The position numbers and the translations under genes are program-made. A DNA stretch of 64,000 nucleotides from Tamlana flava. Its GTDB lineage: Bacteria; Bacteroidota; Bacteroidia; Flavobacteriales; Flavobacteriaceae. Under the pieces are notes generated by a model. It was not told the DNA's origin. It saw only the letters and a program-made list of their open reading frames with translations, and ran no database searches. The stretch's first letter is position 1. The number at the start of each line of letters is the position of its first letter. Positions 37,512-47,357 of the stretch are shown one piece after another. The stretch lies in the NCBI RefSeq assembly GCF_041287255.1, contig NZ_JBGGTX010000001.1, forward strand, positions 1 to 64,000. The letters are read 5' to 3'.

Positions 37512-39470
37512 CTAGTTTATAATTAATAACTTACTTATATAAGAGCCTTTCAATTTGATTTTGATAATATACATACCAGGCCGTAAATTATTTACAGGTA
37601 TTTTTACGTTTTGACCCGTTATGTTAATGGTATTCATTGAGCGTATCTTCTTTCCGGTTAAGGAATAGAAATCAACGGAAACCTTTGTTACGTCGTTAGG
37701 AATTATTTTAATATTTATTGCTTCAGATGCCGGATTTGGAAATACCATAATTTCGTTGTCTAACGTCTTATTCAAAGTCATATTTAAAGTACTAGTTGTA
37801 AATTCAGCTTCTCTCATTAACTCAGGGCTGGATTTACCATGAGAATCCCATAGATTGTATAATTGTTCCCCTAGAGTATTCGTATAATTATAATCTCTTA
37901 AAAATTCTATATATTCTTTTGAAACAGTTTGATAATATAATTTAGCAACTATCCTATAAGTATTCTTCGGAACTATATATTCTGTTGTGTCAAAATAGGC
38001 CCCATCTTCGTAACTATATGCCACGGGAGCAGCCTGAACAGCTTCAAAATTAGCATTTGTAAATCCGCGTGGGGGAATCCTGTTATCTTTTACAACCATA
38101 TTGTTTAGAGCAAAATGAAAAGATTCTCCAGCATTATATATGTAATAGCCATTATTGATATCATTAGCAAAAGCAGCTATTTCCGGACTCATTCCTAATT
38201 TTGCTTCATATATTTTAGTGTTATTCATGTCTAAAACACCTGTGCTATGATTATATGCTCCCGATTCATATACGATATTATCATCTATATCATAGGCCAC
38301 TAAATTAATCCACATACGTCTGCCTTCAGGATAGCCTGACGGTAGTTTATGACCTGTTTCATTTATTATTTTAACCTTGACTTCAAAGCCATTTTCTTCA
38401 GCGTACGCATTTAAGTTTAGTGTTGCGGCATTTTGTAGCATATAGCGTGCCCTTAAAATGCCAGCGTCAATTGCATCAGGGTCTATATAAGAATCATTGC
38501 TATACTTCTCTTTTATCAATAATGGGATAAAAGTATTTCCACCGGTTAGATCATGTTGTCCCAAGTCAAGACGAACTGGTGCATAATTTTTATTGACACC
38601 TTTTCCATTAACTTCTTTCATATGACAGTCTTGACAAGAAATAACATTTTCCAAATTACCACCAAAAGCATCCGAAGGAATTCCTTGAGGTGAGTTATAC
38701 GCGCTCATTTTCCATTCACTATAAGTGCGTTCAACAGGAAACATGTCGTATGTGTCGAATGATGTTGCCGAAGTACCTAAATCATTAGGCAAATATGTAC
38801 CATCAGGTTGCTTAGAATAAACAGGGTTACTAACGTCATGGCAAGTGGCACACATTTCTGATTTAGTATGGAATGCAGAATATTGGACATCATGGTTTAC
38901 TTGGGTTATATCATTGTACGGCCCGCGACGTACATCTTGTTCATCAATCACAAACATACCATTACCGTGTACTTGAGGTTTATCCGTCAACGTATTTATG
39001 TACGCCAAATCGTTGAGGTCATTACTCAGGGGATCCATCATTTTATGGCAAACATGACATTGCACACCTTCACGGTCAATGGCCGTAAGTGCAGAGCCAT
39101 CGGTAGGAGTAGAACGCCCTTCAAGCCATCCGCCAGGGGAGTGGCAGCGTAGGCACAAATCACCTGAAAATTGAGCATCTTGATTAGCTATTACCATGGA
39201 TGCTTCAAATAATGGGTCTCTCATACTATGTGCCATCATACTTCCTCGCCATGTAAATGCAGGCTCGGTTTCAAAATCATATTCGCCATGACAATTATCA
39301 CATTGCCGGGAAGAGACAAAAGTTCCTGATTGAAAAGGTTGTGATCCAGGTAAATGAAAATCGTCTATCGTGGTCGGAATATAATAAAAAGGCTCATCGC
39401 GCACTACAAAGCTTAAAAATAAAAAAGCCAGTATTACGAATCCAGTTAATTTTAAGTCAAGACCTTTCAT
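37512..39470 (-). CDS. Five-haem c-type cytochrome with T9SS sorting domain
   Basis: 652 residues. A signal anchor precedes five CXXCH haem-binding motifs at residues 57-61 (CDNCH), 106-110 (CLRCH), 138-142 (CHVCH), 207-211 (CATCH) and 279-283 (CQDCH). A beta-rich region follows (about 290-560), and the C-terminal ~80 residues are a T9SS sorting domain (VFPNPASEAINIKI...LLIIN). The arrangement resembles cytochrome c554-like multihaem proteins. I infer an electron-transfer protein exported through T9SS to the cell surface, possibly for extracellular electron transfer. No partner oxidoreductase gene is adjacent. Confidence 0.85.
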   Translation of the reverse strand: MKGLDLKLTGFVILAFLFLSFVVRDEPFYYIPTTIDDFHLPGSQPFQSGTFVSSRQCDNCHGEYDFETEPAFTWRGSMMAHSMRDPLFEASMVIANQDAQFSGDLCLRCHSPGGWLEGRSTPTDGSALTAIDREGVQCHVCHKMMDPLSNDLNDLAYINTLTDKPQVHGNGMFVIDEQDVRRGPYNDITQVNHDVQYSAFHTKSEMCATCHDVSNPVYSKQPDGTYLPNDLGTSATSFDTYDMFPVERTYSEWKMSAYNSPQGIPSDAFGGNLENVISCQDCHMKEVNGKGVNKNYAPVRLDLGQHDLTGGNTFIPLLIKEKYSNDSYIDPDAIDAGILRARYMLQNAATLNLNAYAEENGFEVKVKIINETGHKLPSGYPEGRRMWINLVAYDIDDNIVYESGAYNHSTGVLDMNNTKIYEAKLGMSPEIAAFANDINNGYYIYNAGESFHFALNNMVVKDNRIPPRGFTNANFEAVQAAPVAYSYEDGAYFDTTEYIVPKNTYRIVAKLYYQTVSKEYIEFLRDYNYTNTLGEQLYNLWDSHGKSSPELMREAEFTTSTLNMTLNKTLDNEIMVFPNPASEAINIKIIPNDVTKVSVDFYSLTGKKIRSMNTINITGQNVKIPVNNLRPGMYIIKIKLKGSYISKLLIIN

Positions 39471-39704
39471 GACTATGATTTAAGACAAATAAGATAAAAA
39501 GTCTATCAAGATTAAACCATGATAATTATCAGGAATTCAACATAGATTTTTAATAAAATTATCTCGAAAGGTTTATACAGTATTTCCTTTAATTTTGGAC
39601 AATAATATTAGCATTTATAGTTGCTTTGAATCAAATGGAATTTGAAATTTGCATAGTATCATTATAGATTTCTACTATTGGGAGTATTAAGTTAATCGCA
39701 AAGC

Positions 39705-40607
39705 TCAATCAAAGTGAAGCCGATATATGAGCTCAATTTTAAAAATGACTCCGTCTTTAAAGCGCTCATTTAGTTGTGTTCTGTTGTCACCCAAGTAAAT
39801 AGAAGCTATAGCTAAATCTATTTTATCCTCAGAATCAAAAACCTTATAATTTCTAACAATGGCATAGCCAGTTTTAGCATCTACGTACAGAGATTTGCTT
39901 AACCTATATCTAAAATATCCAACCAATTCATTTGAGGTTTTAGAAACATAAGCCCCACGAGTGCTATAGTTCTGTTCAGTTAAGTTATAAGTAGTTCCAA
40001 GGCCATCAAACCGCATACCTGCCCAAGCTTTTTTATTTAGTCGATAACTAAGGTCTCCAGTAATTGGTAAGTTTAAATTGGCCTCAAATTTCTTGTTATT
40101 ACTCAAATAATATATACCAAAAATAGGCACTACAATCAGCCCATATTTCTCGGTATTGGCATACACGCCGAATCTGTAATTTAAATCGGAACGCTTCTTT
40201 TTGGTAAATAAAGAAAAAAATGCTATTTGATGGTTGTTTTTAGAAATCTTAATCTCATCAGAAGCTATTTTAGAAAACACCATAAAAGTAGTAGACCATG
40301 ATTCGCTTAGTGTTTTATTAATTCCAAGGTTTAACCCTAAAACATTTAAGCTATTATTTGCCAAATTAGCATCCAGGCTTACTTTGGTTTCATTGGCAAA
40401 AAGTCCAGCAAGCAAAATATTTTTTTCATTAATCACTATTGGAAAATTAATTTCAAACGCTAATTCTTCAATGTTTGTTTCCGCTTCAGAAACTTCAAAA
40501 TCGTTCCAGGGAGAATTGGCGTAGCTTATCTTGGCGATATCAAAATGGTTTTGTGTCAAACCTTGAAAATACACAAATCCAAATACAACGAGCGATATAT
40601 ATTTCAT
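39705..40607 (-). CDS. DUF6268-like outer-membrane beta-barrel protein
   Basis: 300 residues. A signal peptide (MKYISLVVFGFVYFQGLTQ) precedes a series of alternating-hydrophobic strands (RSDLNYRFGVYANTEKYGLI, ANLNLPITGDLSYRLNKKAW) ending in an aromatic C-terminus (LIYRLHFD) typical of outer-membrane barrels. The best family guess is DUF6268. Function unknown. It is the last chromosomal-type gene before the accessory island. Confidence 0.7.
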   Translation of the reverse strand: MKYISLVVFGFVYFQGLTQNHFDIAKISYANSPWNDFEVSEAETNIEELAFEINFPIVINEKNILLAGLFANETKVSLDANLANNSLNVLGLNLGINKTLSESWSTTFMVFSKIASDEIKISKNNHQIAFFSLFTKKKRSDLNYRFGVYANTEKYGLIVVPIFGIYYLSNNKKFEANLNLPITGDLSYRLNKKAWAGMRFDGLGTTYNLTEQNYSTRGAYVSKTSNELVGYFRYRLSKSLYVDAKTGYAIVRNYKVFDSEDKIDLAIASIYLGDNRTQLNERFKDGVIFKIELIYRLHFD

Positions 40608-40690
40608 GTATAGTTTCTAATAGCTTACAATGTAAGCAATTTAACAATGCATGGTGCTATGCGTCATATCTTATATAAACTAATAAGCGC

Positions 40691-40704
40691 CAAAGGCGCC
40701 TTTG
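40691..40704. other. 14-bp GC-centred palindrome
   Basis: CAAAGGCGCCTTTG is a perfect palindrome in otherwise AT-rich DNA near the left edge of the accessory island. It could be an operator or a remnant of a site used by a mobile element. Confidence 0.3.
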
Positions 40705-40888
40705 CCATAAATAACAAAAATAAATATATGTACTATAATATATATATAGTAAATGGTAAAACCCAGTGTTTATAGGGGTTAAATTGAAAAAATGGCAATT
40801 ACCCCTAAAAGTTCCTCACACATCAGAAAAATTACACAAAAGCGAATCCGACCTATAGTTTCTAGACATTTTGATAAGCCGTATCAAA

Positions 40889-41437
40889 ATGAAACAGTTG
40901 AAAATCAGCATTACCCTATCAGAGTACAAAGAGAAGCACACCATTTATCTGGGAGGAGGCGAGTGGCTAAAGCACCATAGCAAGACTTTTTTAAGGAAAT
41001 ACCTGAGTACATACAAAATGGTACTATTGGACAATGTGAAGATTTTGAACTCCTACAATGCCCAGATATACGCCCTATACAGGACTTTCTATTTTGACCT
41101 GTCATGCATTGAGGTCTCAAAGGTCAATCAATGCTTTACGGATTTCAACAGGCAGTTCAACTGGATGTTCGACAATATAGGCGGCTGCCAAAATTCCATC
41201 GTGTTTTCAAAAATAAGCTCATGTATCTCAATATCATTGGAGACACTTTACATTATGAAAAGGCATGGCCAACTACATAAAAATTATTCACTGAAAAACC
41301 AATGTAACGCTTACATCAAGATCATTGATAATTTTGAGGAAAAATATGAAAATGAGAGAAAGAGTTTGGATTTGGATAGGAATTACACGAAAAGAAATCT
41401 AGAGGTGATAAAAGAGGAAATTAAAAGGGTCATTTAA
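40889..41437 (+). CDS. Hypothetical protein at island edge
   Basis: 182 residues from ATG 40889 (a Met six codons upstream is also possible). The N-terminal half is mixed; the C-terminal half is helical and charged, ending in a Lys/Glu/Arg-rich tail (NFEEKYENERKSLDLDRN). No known family was recognised. Its position next to the defence genes and its odd composition suggest accessory DNA. It may be a mobile-element cargo or regulator. Confidence 0.55.
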   Translation: MKQLKISITLSEYKEKHTIYLGGGEWLKHHSKTFLRKYLSTYKMVLLDNVKILNSYNAQIYALYRTFYFDLSCIEVSKVNQCFTDFNRQFNWMFDNIGGCQNSIVFSKISSCISISLETLYIMKRHGQLHKNYSLKNQCNAYIKIIDNFEEKYENERKSLDLDRNYTKRNLEVIKEEIKRVI

Positions 41438-41823
41438 GTTTCTAGTTTGCTTTGAACAAATGGCTTAAATCATTTTTTTGATAGAATAGAGAAATTTACT
41501 TTGATGATTTCACAGATTAATAAATAATCTGTTTCTATATCATTTATTCTTAAACTATAAAAAGTAGGGAATTGTTTGTATTTTTTTGATAAATATGTAA
41601 GTTATATTGAATTTATACCATAAGACAACAAACCAATATTGATAAGCATTTTATTGATGTTGTCAATTAAAAATTATCATAAACTCACATTACACCTTCT
41701 TTTTGATAAAATATTTATCCACTAAATGTTTATTTAATCAAGTAACCGCAAGTAATCACAAAATGCTAATTTTGTAAAATAAAGTTGTTTTTTACTTAAA
41801 ATTAAATTAAAACTAATCTTATT

Positions 41824-41856
41824 TTGTAATTTATTGAAATATAAATGCTATTTTTG
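41824..41856 (+). promoter_or_regulatory. Bacteroidota-type promoter for rloAB
   Basis: TTG at 41824, a 22-bp spacer and TATTTTTG at 41849-41856, 24 bp before the ATG. Another TAATTTTG (41767-41774) lies upstream without a matching TTG. Confidence 0.6.
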
Positions 41857-41880
41857 TGCCTGTACAAAAAAGTTTGAACT

Positions 41881-43206
41881 ATGATAATTCAATTTGCAAT
41901 AAAAAACTATCGAACTTTTAAAGAAAGAGCTGTTTTGAGTTTTATCGCATCTAATTACGATAAAGATACTCGGGAAAATGAAAATATTTGCTACAACCAT
42001 AAGTTCGGATTAAGACTACTAAAAAGTGCTGTAGTTTATGGAGCAAATGCAAGTGGAAAGAGTAAGTTAATGGATGCATTTGCGTTTATGAGACATTATG
42101 TAATTAATAGCTCTAAAGAAGGACAAAAGGGGGACGAAATTGATGTTTACCCCTTTAAACTTAGTAGTGAAACAGAAAATCAACCTTCAGAATTTGAGAT
42201 AATCTTTATCTATAAAGATGTACAATATCGTTATGGATTTGAAGCTACGAAAAATAAAGTCGTTTCAGAATGGTTATTTTATAAACCAAAGACCAAAGAA
42301 ATTGAATTATTTTATAGAGATAATAATCATTTCGATACTCATTCTAGGAGCTTTTCTAAAGGAAAAGCTGTAATAAAGGAAGGGCTAGTTAGGGACAATG
42401 CACTTCTAATTTCAGTTGCAGCTCAATTCAATGATAAGACTTCAATCAATGTACTAGATTGGTTTAAAAGATTAAAAGCTCTTTCTGGACTAAACGAGTC
42501 TGGCTACCAGGGTTATACTATGAGTAAAACAGAGGACCCTATTCACAAGGCGAAAATTCTTGACTTACTCAAAGCTGCAGATTTAGGCATTAGAGATATT
42601 CAATTGCAAAAATTAGACATTGATAAGTTGCCAAAAGACATGCCTAAAGAAATTAGAGATAAAATTCGTCAAGATGTCAATGAAGAAAAAGCTGAATATA
42701 TTTCCGATGTGCTAACAACACACAAAAAGTATAACGCAAAGGGAAGGTCTATTGGGAATGTAAGTTTTTCTCTAGAAGACGATGAATCATCAGGAACTAG
42801 AAAATATTTTGCTTTAACAGGACCAATTTTAGATGTAATTGAAAATGGTTATACGCTTGTAATTGATGAATTAGATTCAAAACTTCATCCGAATTTAGTA
42901 TGCAAAATTGTATCCCTATTCAATTCAAAAGAATTAAATCCAAAAAATGCTCAATTAATTTTTAACACACACGATACTAATCTTTTAAGTACTGGTCTTT
43001 TTAGAAGAGACCAAATTTGGTTTACAGATAAAAATAAGTATGGAGAGGCAAAACTATATTCTCTTGCAGATTTCAAATCTGACGAGGTTAAAAAAACTGA
43101 ATCATTTGAAGATAACTATATAAGAGGAAAATATGGTGCAGTTCCTTTTTTAGGTTTTTTCGAAAACTTAAACAATATTCTTTCTCAGTATGAAAATGAA
43201 AAATAA
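41881..43206 (+). CDS. rloA: RloA-like AAA ATPase
   Basis: 441 residues. The Walker A is GANASGKS (residues 54-61), the Walker B region YTLVIDELDSKLHPNL, and the opening IIQFAIKNYRTFKERAVLSF is that of AAA_15/RecF-like ATPases. This matches RloA, the ATPase half of the RloA-RloB pair found in restriction and defence loci. In related two-gene systems such as PARIS (AriA) and OLD-like pairs, the ATPase senses a phage trigger and releases a toxic nuclease partner. Overlap with rloB by 17 bp supports co-translation. Confidence 0.85.
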   Translation: MIIQFAIKNYRTFKERAVLSFIASNYDKDTRENENICYNHKFGLRLLKSAVVYGANASGKSKLMDAFAFMRHYVINSSKEGQKGDEIDVYPFKLSSETENQPSEFEIIFIYKDVQYRYGFEATKNKVVSEWLFYKPKTKEIELFYRDNNHFDTHSRSFSKGKAVIKEGLVRDNALLISVAAQFNDKTSINVLDWFKRLKALSGLNESGYQGYTMSKTEDPIHKAKILDLLKAADLGIRDIQLQKLDIDKLPKDMPKEIRDKIRQDVNEEKAEYISDVLTTHKKYNAKGRSIGNVSFSLEDDESSGTRKYFALTGPILDVIENGYTLVIDELDSKLHPNLVCKIVSLFNSKELNPKNAQLIFNTHDTNLLSTGLFRRDQIWFTDKNKYGEAKLYSLADFKSDEVKKTESFEDNYIRGKYGAVPFLGFFENLNNILSQYENEK

Positions 43207-43894
43207 AAAAGAGGAACAAATTGCTGCCAAAAAAAAACACATAGAGCAATTAAAGAAAAAAAGGAAGACTGAGCCTGACGTAGAAAGAGCGATGCCTATT
43301 CTAAAAGAAAAGCCTACGATTTTAATTGTTTGCGAGGGACAAAACACTGAACCTTCTTATTTTAATCAATTCAGGCTTTCTTCAGCGACTGTTAAACCAG
43401 TTGGAGAGGGATACAACACTATTACACTAGTAAATAGAGCTATACAACTTGCTAACGAAAAGAGTTATGAACAAGTTTGGTGTGTCTTTGATAAAGATGA
43501 TTTTAGTGATAATGATTTCAACAATGCGATTGCAATAGCTCAAGCAAATAATTTCGGAATTGCATATTCTAATCAAGCTTTTGAATACTGGTTGATACTT
43601 CATTTTAATGACCACCAGGGTGGTGGAATGCATCGAGATGATTATAACGATAAAATAAATGAATTAATCAAACCTTTTAAGGTCTTATATGACGGTAAAA
43701 AAAGTAAATTAATTGATGAAGATTTTTTTGAATTGTTAGACGATTTTGATGAAAAAACCGATGAAAAAAGAGTAGATTTAGCCATAAGAAGAGCAGAAAG
43801 AAACTATAATCAACATAATCATTCGAATCCTTCTAAAGAAGAATCAACAACAACTGTTTTTAAATTAGTACAGGAGTTGTTAAGATATGTTTAA
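43190..43894 (+). CDS. rloB: RloB-family protein (TOPRIM-like nuclease candidate)
   Basis: 234 residues. A Lys-rich N-terminus is followed by the RloB core: ILIVCEGQNTEPSYFNQF, whose Glu opens a TOPRIM-like fold, and VWCVFDKDDFSD, a DxD metal site. SNQAFEYWLILHFNDHQGG is the conserved family block. The start overlaps the rloA stop. As in AriB/OLD-type partners, I infer a metal-dependent nuclease held in check by the ATPase, but the family's activity has not been shown to my knowledge. Confidence 0.82.
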   Translation: MKMKNKKEEQIAAKKKHIEQLKKKRKTEPDVERAMPILKEKPTILIVCEGQNTEPSYFNQFRLSSATVKPVGEGYNTITLVNRAIQLANEKSYEQVWCVFDKDDFSDNDFNNAIAIAQANNFGIAYSNQAFEYWLILHFNDHQGGGMHRDDYNDKINELIKPFKVLYDGKKSKLIDEDFFELLDDFDEKTDEKRVDLAIRRAERNYNQHNHSNPSKEESTTTVFKLVQELLRYV

Positions 43895-44329
43895 AAAGCA
43901 CCAACGGGTGAGCCCTTGTTTCATGATGGGTTATCAGAGGCTTTTGATAGAAAGTATAAGATAGTTTGTCAAAATAAAGAATTTCAGGAATTAATTGATG
44001 ATTTTAACAATATGGTTTTTTCACAGGTCTTTAATTTTCTAAATAGTAGGGCCAGTGTAAATCTTCAAGATAATATGCGTCAGTTAGAAGTTCAGATTAT
44101 TGATAATGAATTAGAGCAAGCTGTTATTTTAGGGATTGATGAATATGAAAATTCAATGATTGAGAAAATATATTCATACTGTATGAATCATAATTTTAAT
44201 TCAGCCGTATTTATATGTGGTGTAGCACATAGAAAATCAATTATTGAAAAAATCGAAAAATCTAATGGGTACGAAAAACTTAAACTGAATTGGATTTTTT
44301 ACCCTGAAAACCTTTCCAAAACCCTCTAA
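43895..44329 (+). pseudogene. C-terminal remnant of a truncated gene, TraB/ChaN-like tail
   Basis: About 144 codons that begin in the same frame directly after the rloB stop, with no ATG and no clear ribosome-binding site. The first residues (KAPTGEPLFHDGLSEAFDRK) look like the middle of a larger protein. The end (SAVFICGVAHRKSIIEKI) resembles the C-terminal signature of TraB/ChaN-like proteins. A TTG at 43916 could allow translation, but I think the N-terminus has been lost. Confidence 0.6.
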
Positions 44330-44615
44330 GTTTTAATGATATATAATTTTTTTACTAGAGTTTATCATTATTCACTTTTTCTATCCAAAAATAAGATATC
44401 ATTCAATTCATTAAAAGGGAAATCATTTTGTAAAAAAAAGTATTGGAAAATATCTAATAAATAAACATTTTTCATAAGAAAACACCTATATTTACTGATA
44501 TTTTTTTACAAATATGACCTTTTGTTTTTTCATTTGGCATTAGGATTAAATTACATTGTTAATCTGCTGTAAACTTCGAATCGTTTTTTAATAAAATACT
44601 AATAAAAACCCTTTA

Positions 44616-45338
44616 ATGAAAAAAATATTAATCATTATTATCGCTTTCATTTATTTAATCCCTCAAAATTCAAAAGCACAGGATGATGGTGCCGCAGTTG
44701 CTGCAGTGGCAGGAGGTCTGTTGGCTATCGGTGCCGGAATAGCGGCTGTTGAACAAATGAAAGAGCAAGCCGAACTCAATGCAACGGAATGGTTTCTAAC
44801 TAATTATCCTGAGTACAATAAATTTTCTTTAAAGACATTGGATTTTGATGGTAAGAAACTAAAGGACATGTCATCTACATCCGTAATTACGTTCAAGATA
44901 AGGGAGTTTAAGATTGAAAATTCAGAACCTGTGTTGGGTGAAAAATTAGTACTGTTTGGATTTACAAGTTACGGATGGATAAATGAATACGGAATTAATT
45001 TTGATAAAGTCCGATGGTTTCTTATTGATGGTCAAGAATGGATGAATATGATGACTGTCTATGCAAAAGTGGCATCCGGAGAAAAAAATGAAGTAAGGAT
45101 TAGGGAAGCATTAAAGAATGGAAAGGTAGTGAATAGAGGTGTCAAAGCTAAAAAGGGCGAAGATTTAGATTTCTATAGGATTGAAGGGGACATGTATCTG
45201 GTTACGGAGTACTCGCCTGAAATGAAATTTATTTATAATGAGCGCTCACTGGGCATATATCTGAATGAAACAATGAATTTAATTCAAATGGGAAGGGGGG
45301 ACTTAATTAAGATCCATGAATATTTTTTTGATGAATAA
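44616..45338 (+). CDS. Hypothetical secreted protein in the defence island
   Basis: 240 residues. A signal peptide (MKKILIIIIAFIYLIPQNSKAQ) precedes a Gly/Ala-rich segment that could be a membrane-interacting helix (AAVAAVAGGLLAIGAGIAAV). A Trp/Tyr-rich domain with a beta-strand pattern follows (VITFKIREFKIENSEPVLGE, GFTSYGWINEYGINFDK). No known family was recognised. It lies between the truncated gene and mcrB and ends 75 bp before mcrB, so it may share a transcript. A secreted product is unusual inside a restriction cassette. Confidence 0.65.
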   Translation: MKKILIIIIAFIYLIPQNSKAQDDGAAVAAVAGGLLAIGAGIAAVEQMKEQAELNATEWFLTNYPEYNKFSLKTLDFDGKKLKDMSSTSVITFKIREFKIENSEPVLGEKLVLFGFTSYGWINEYGINFDKVRWFLIDGQEWMNMMTVYAKVASGEKNEVRIREALKNGKVVNRGVKAKKGEDLDFYRIEGDMYLVTEYSPEMKFIYNERSLGIYLNETMNLIQMGRGDLIKIHEYFFDE

Positions 45339-45413
45339 ACAAACTCATGATTAGCCTGTTTTTAGTCTTGTCTTCACAATTTCAACCCATCCTAAACAGA
45401 AAAAACAAGTTGA

Positions 45414-47357
45414 ATGATTCCAAATAATATAACCAAAGAACATTTAGAAAAGGCCATTAATGAAATTGATTTAAAAGGTATTAGAAAAGGAAGGCATTCT
45501 TCAACTTACGACATAGTCCATAACGGCAAGGCTTACCCTCCAAAACTAGTTATTTCCATAGCCAATAGATATGCCAATGGTACAGAATTAGATTCCAATG
45601 AGTTTTATGGGGGGAAAAATACAGCTGCATTTCAATTGCTTAAGGAAAATGGATTTATCATTGAAAAGAAAGATAATTCACAGGACTATAAGGTCATCAC
45701 TGAATATATATCTGCATTACAAACCGGCAAAGTATATGCTGCCAATTCAATTAAAGGCTTGGTCAGAAATGAAAACTTTCTAGAAAATCTCCAGGCCATA
45801 GATAATATTTTTTTTGAAGATAAATTAAGAACAATTGATTCCAATAATTATTTAGACATCATTCGATTTATTTTGGATAAGCATAAGATAAAATCAGGGG
45901 ATTACAATGATTTTAATATTTGGAGCGCTTCCAAGACTTTTTTGAGGCAAACTAACCCAGACTTTATTCAACGCCATGAAGAACTAAATAAGGTTATTGG
46001 ATTTCCTGATAACGGGAATGGCATTTACAAATCATTTTTAGGTGAACGAAATCTTATTTCTTATATCAAAGATAAATTTGAAACAAACCCAGGTTCCTCG
46101 ACACAAGGTATAATGGGACAGGATAACAAAATTGAAAACAATGAAAATATGGACTTCCCTCTTAACACAATTTTATACGGTCCTCCCGGAACTGGAAAAA
46201 CCTATAACACAATTCTAAGGGCGGCCCAAATCGTTGAAAATCGGAAAATTGAATCTTATGACGAAGCCCTTGATATCTTCAAAAGCAATCTTCATGGGCA
46301 AATTGAATTTATCACATTTCACCAAAATTACAGTTATGAAGATTTCATTCAGGGACTGAGGCCCGAAACAGATAACAAATCTTCATTAGTGTTCGATAAA
46401 AAAGATGGAGTCTTCAAAAAGATTGCTGATAAGGCATTAGAAAATCTAAAATTAGCACAGAAGGCCCCTGACGAACTTTCGAATGAAGCTAAGTTTGACA
46501 AAGCTCTAGACGTATTCACAGATAAAGTATTGGAGAGTGAGGACAACTTTAAAATCAATGATACTGCCTACATATTTGAAGTTGAAGAAGACGCATTTAG
46601 ATACACAGGTCATAATTGGACAAACCACTTAAACGGTTTGCGAATGAAATTCACGGACCTAAAAGAGTTTTTTAGAAATGACGTCAAAAGTAGAAAAGAC
46701 ATAAAAGGTTTGATTAATATTTCGGGGCTTGCCAAACACCATGCATCTTATTATTATTTGGTTTATTCTGAAATAATCAAATATTTACCTGATAAAGTAG
46801 ATGCACCGGAAAAAATTAATCCCAAAAATTTTGTAATCGTTATAGATGAGATTAACCGTGCCAATATTTCAAGAGTTTTTGGTGAACTAATAACCCTTAT
46901 TGAACCTGATAAGCGTTATAATGGGAGTATCCCAATAGAAGCACGTTTGCCATCTGGTGACCCCTTTATCGTTCCGAGCAACTTGTACATTGTTGGCACT
47001 ATGAACACTGCTGATAAGTCGATAGCTCTTTTGGATATTGCACTTCGAAGAAGATTTGAGTTTGAGTCCATGTATCCCATGTATGAAATTAACGGTCATG
47101 AAATATATGATGTTGAAATCCTTAGGAAAATAAATGAAAAGATTAAAGGTTCTAAGGGACATGATTTTCAAATTGGCCATGCTTATTTCATGGGGGAAAA
47201 CAAGGATTTAGTCCAGAGAATGAATAAAAAAGTAATACCACTACTTCTTGAATATTATATGAATGATAAAAAAGAAGTTATGGACATTCTAGAATCGGCT
47301 GGTTTAAAAATTGAAGAGAATTCCTGGCCAATAAGAATTAAAGGTGCAGTTGATTAA
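45414..47357 (+). CDS. mcrB: McrB-type AAA+ GTPase of a McrBC restriction system
   Basis: 647 residues. Residues 1-~85 look like a ScoMcrA-type N-terminal head domain (EIDLKGIRKGRHSSTYDIVH, KAYPPKLVISIANRYANG), a DNA-recognition module. A second helical region follows. The AAA+ motor has Walker A GPPGTGKT (256-263), Walker B IDEINRANISRVFGEL and the McrB GTPase signature MNTADKSIALLDIALRRRF. McrB powers translocation and recruits McrC for cleavage of modified DNA. The N-terminal reader differs from E. coli McrB, so the modification it recognises cannot be predicted. Confidence 0.9.
   Translation: MIPNNITKEHLEKAINEIDLKGIRKGRHSSTYDIVHNGKAYPPKLVISIANRYANGTELDSNEFYGGKNTAAFQLLKENGFIIEKKDNSQDYKVITEYISALQTGKVYAANSIKGLVRNENFLENLQAIDNIFFEDKLRTIDSNNYLDIIRFILDKHKIKSGDYNDFNIWSASKTFLRQTNPDFIQRHEELNKVIGFPDNGNGIYKSFLGERNLISYIKDKFETNPGSSTQGIMGQDNKIENNENMDFPLNTILYGPPGTGKTYNTILRAAQIVENRKIESYDEALDIFKSNLHGQIEFITFHQNYSYEDFIQGLRPETDNKSSLVFDKKDGVFKKIADKALENLKLAQKAPDELSNEAKFDKALDVFTDKVLESEDNFKINDTAYIFEVEEDAFRYTGHNWTNHLNGLRMKFTDLKEFFRNDVKSRKDIKGLINISGLAKHHASYYYLVYSEIIKYLPDKVDAPEKINPKNFVIVIDEINRANISRVFGELITLIEPDKRYNGSIPIEARLPSGDPFIVPSNLYIVGTMNTADKSIALLDIALRRRFEFESMYPMYEINGHEIYDVEILRKINEKIKGSKGHDFQIGHAYFMGENKDLVQRMNKKVIPLLLEYYMNDKKEVMDILESAGLKIEENSWPIRIKGAVD

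Noticed and set aside
40792..40980. 62-codon plus-strand ORF overlapping the island's first gene
   Set aside because: It is out of frame with the longer, better-composed ORF from 40889, which continues well beyond it, and its product is Arg/His-rich without any domain.
43892..43916. Readthrough fusion of RloB with the following frame
   Set aside because: The two frames are in register by chance of the junction; RloB ends at a normal length for its family.
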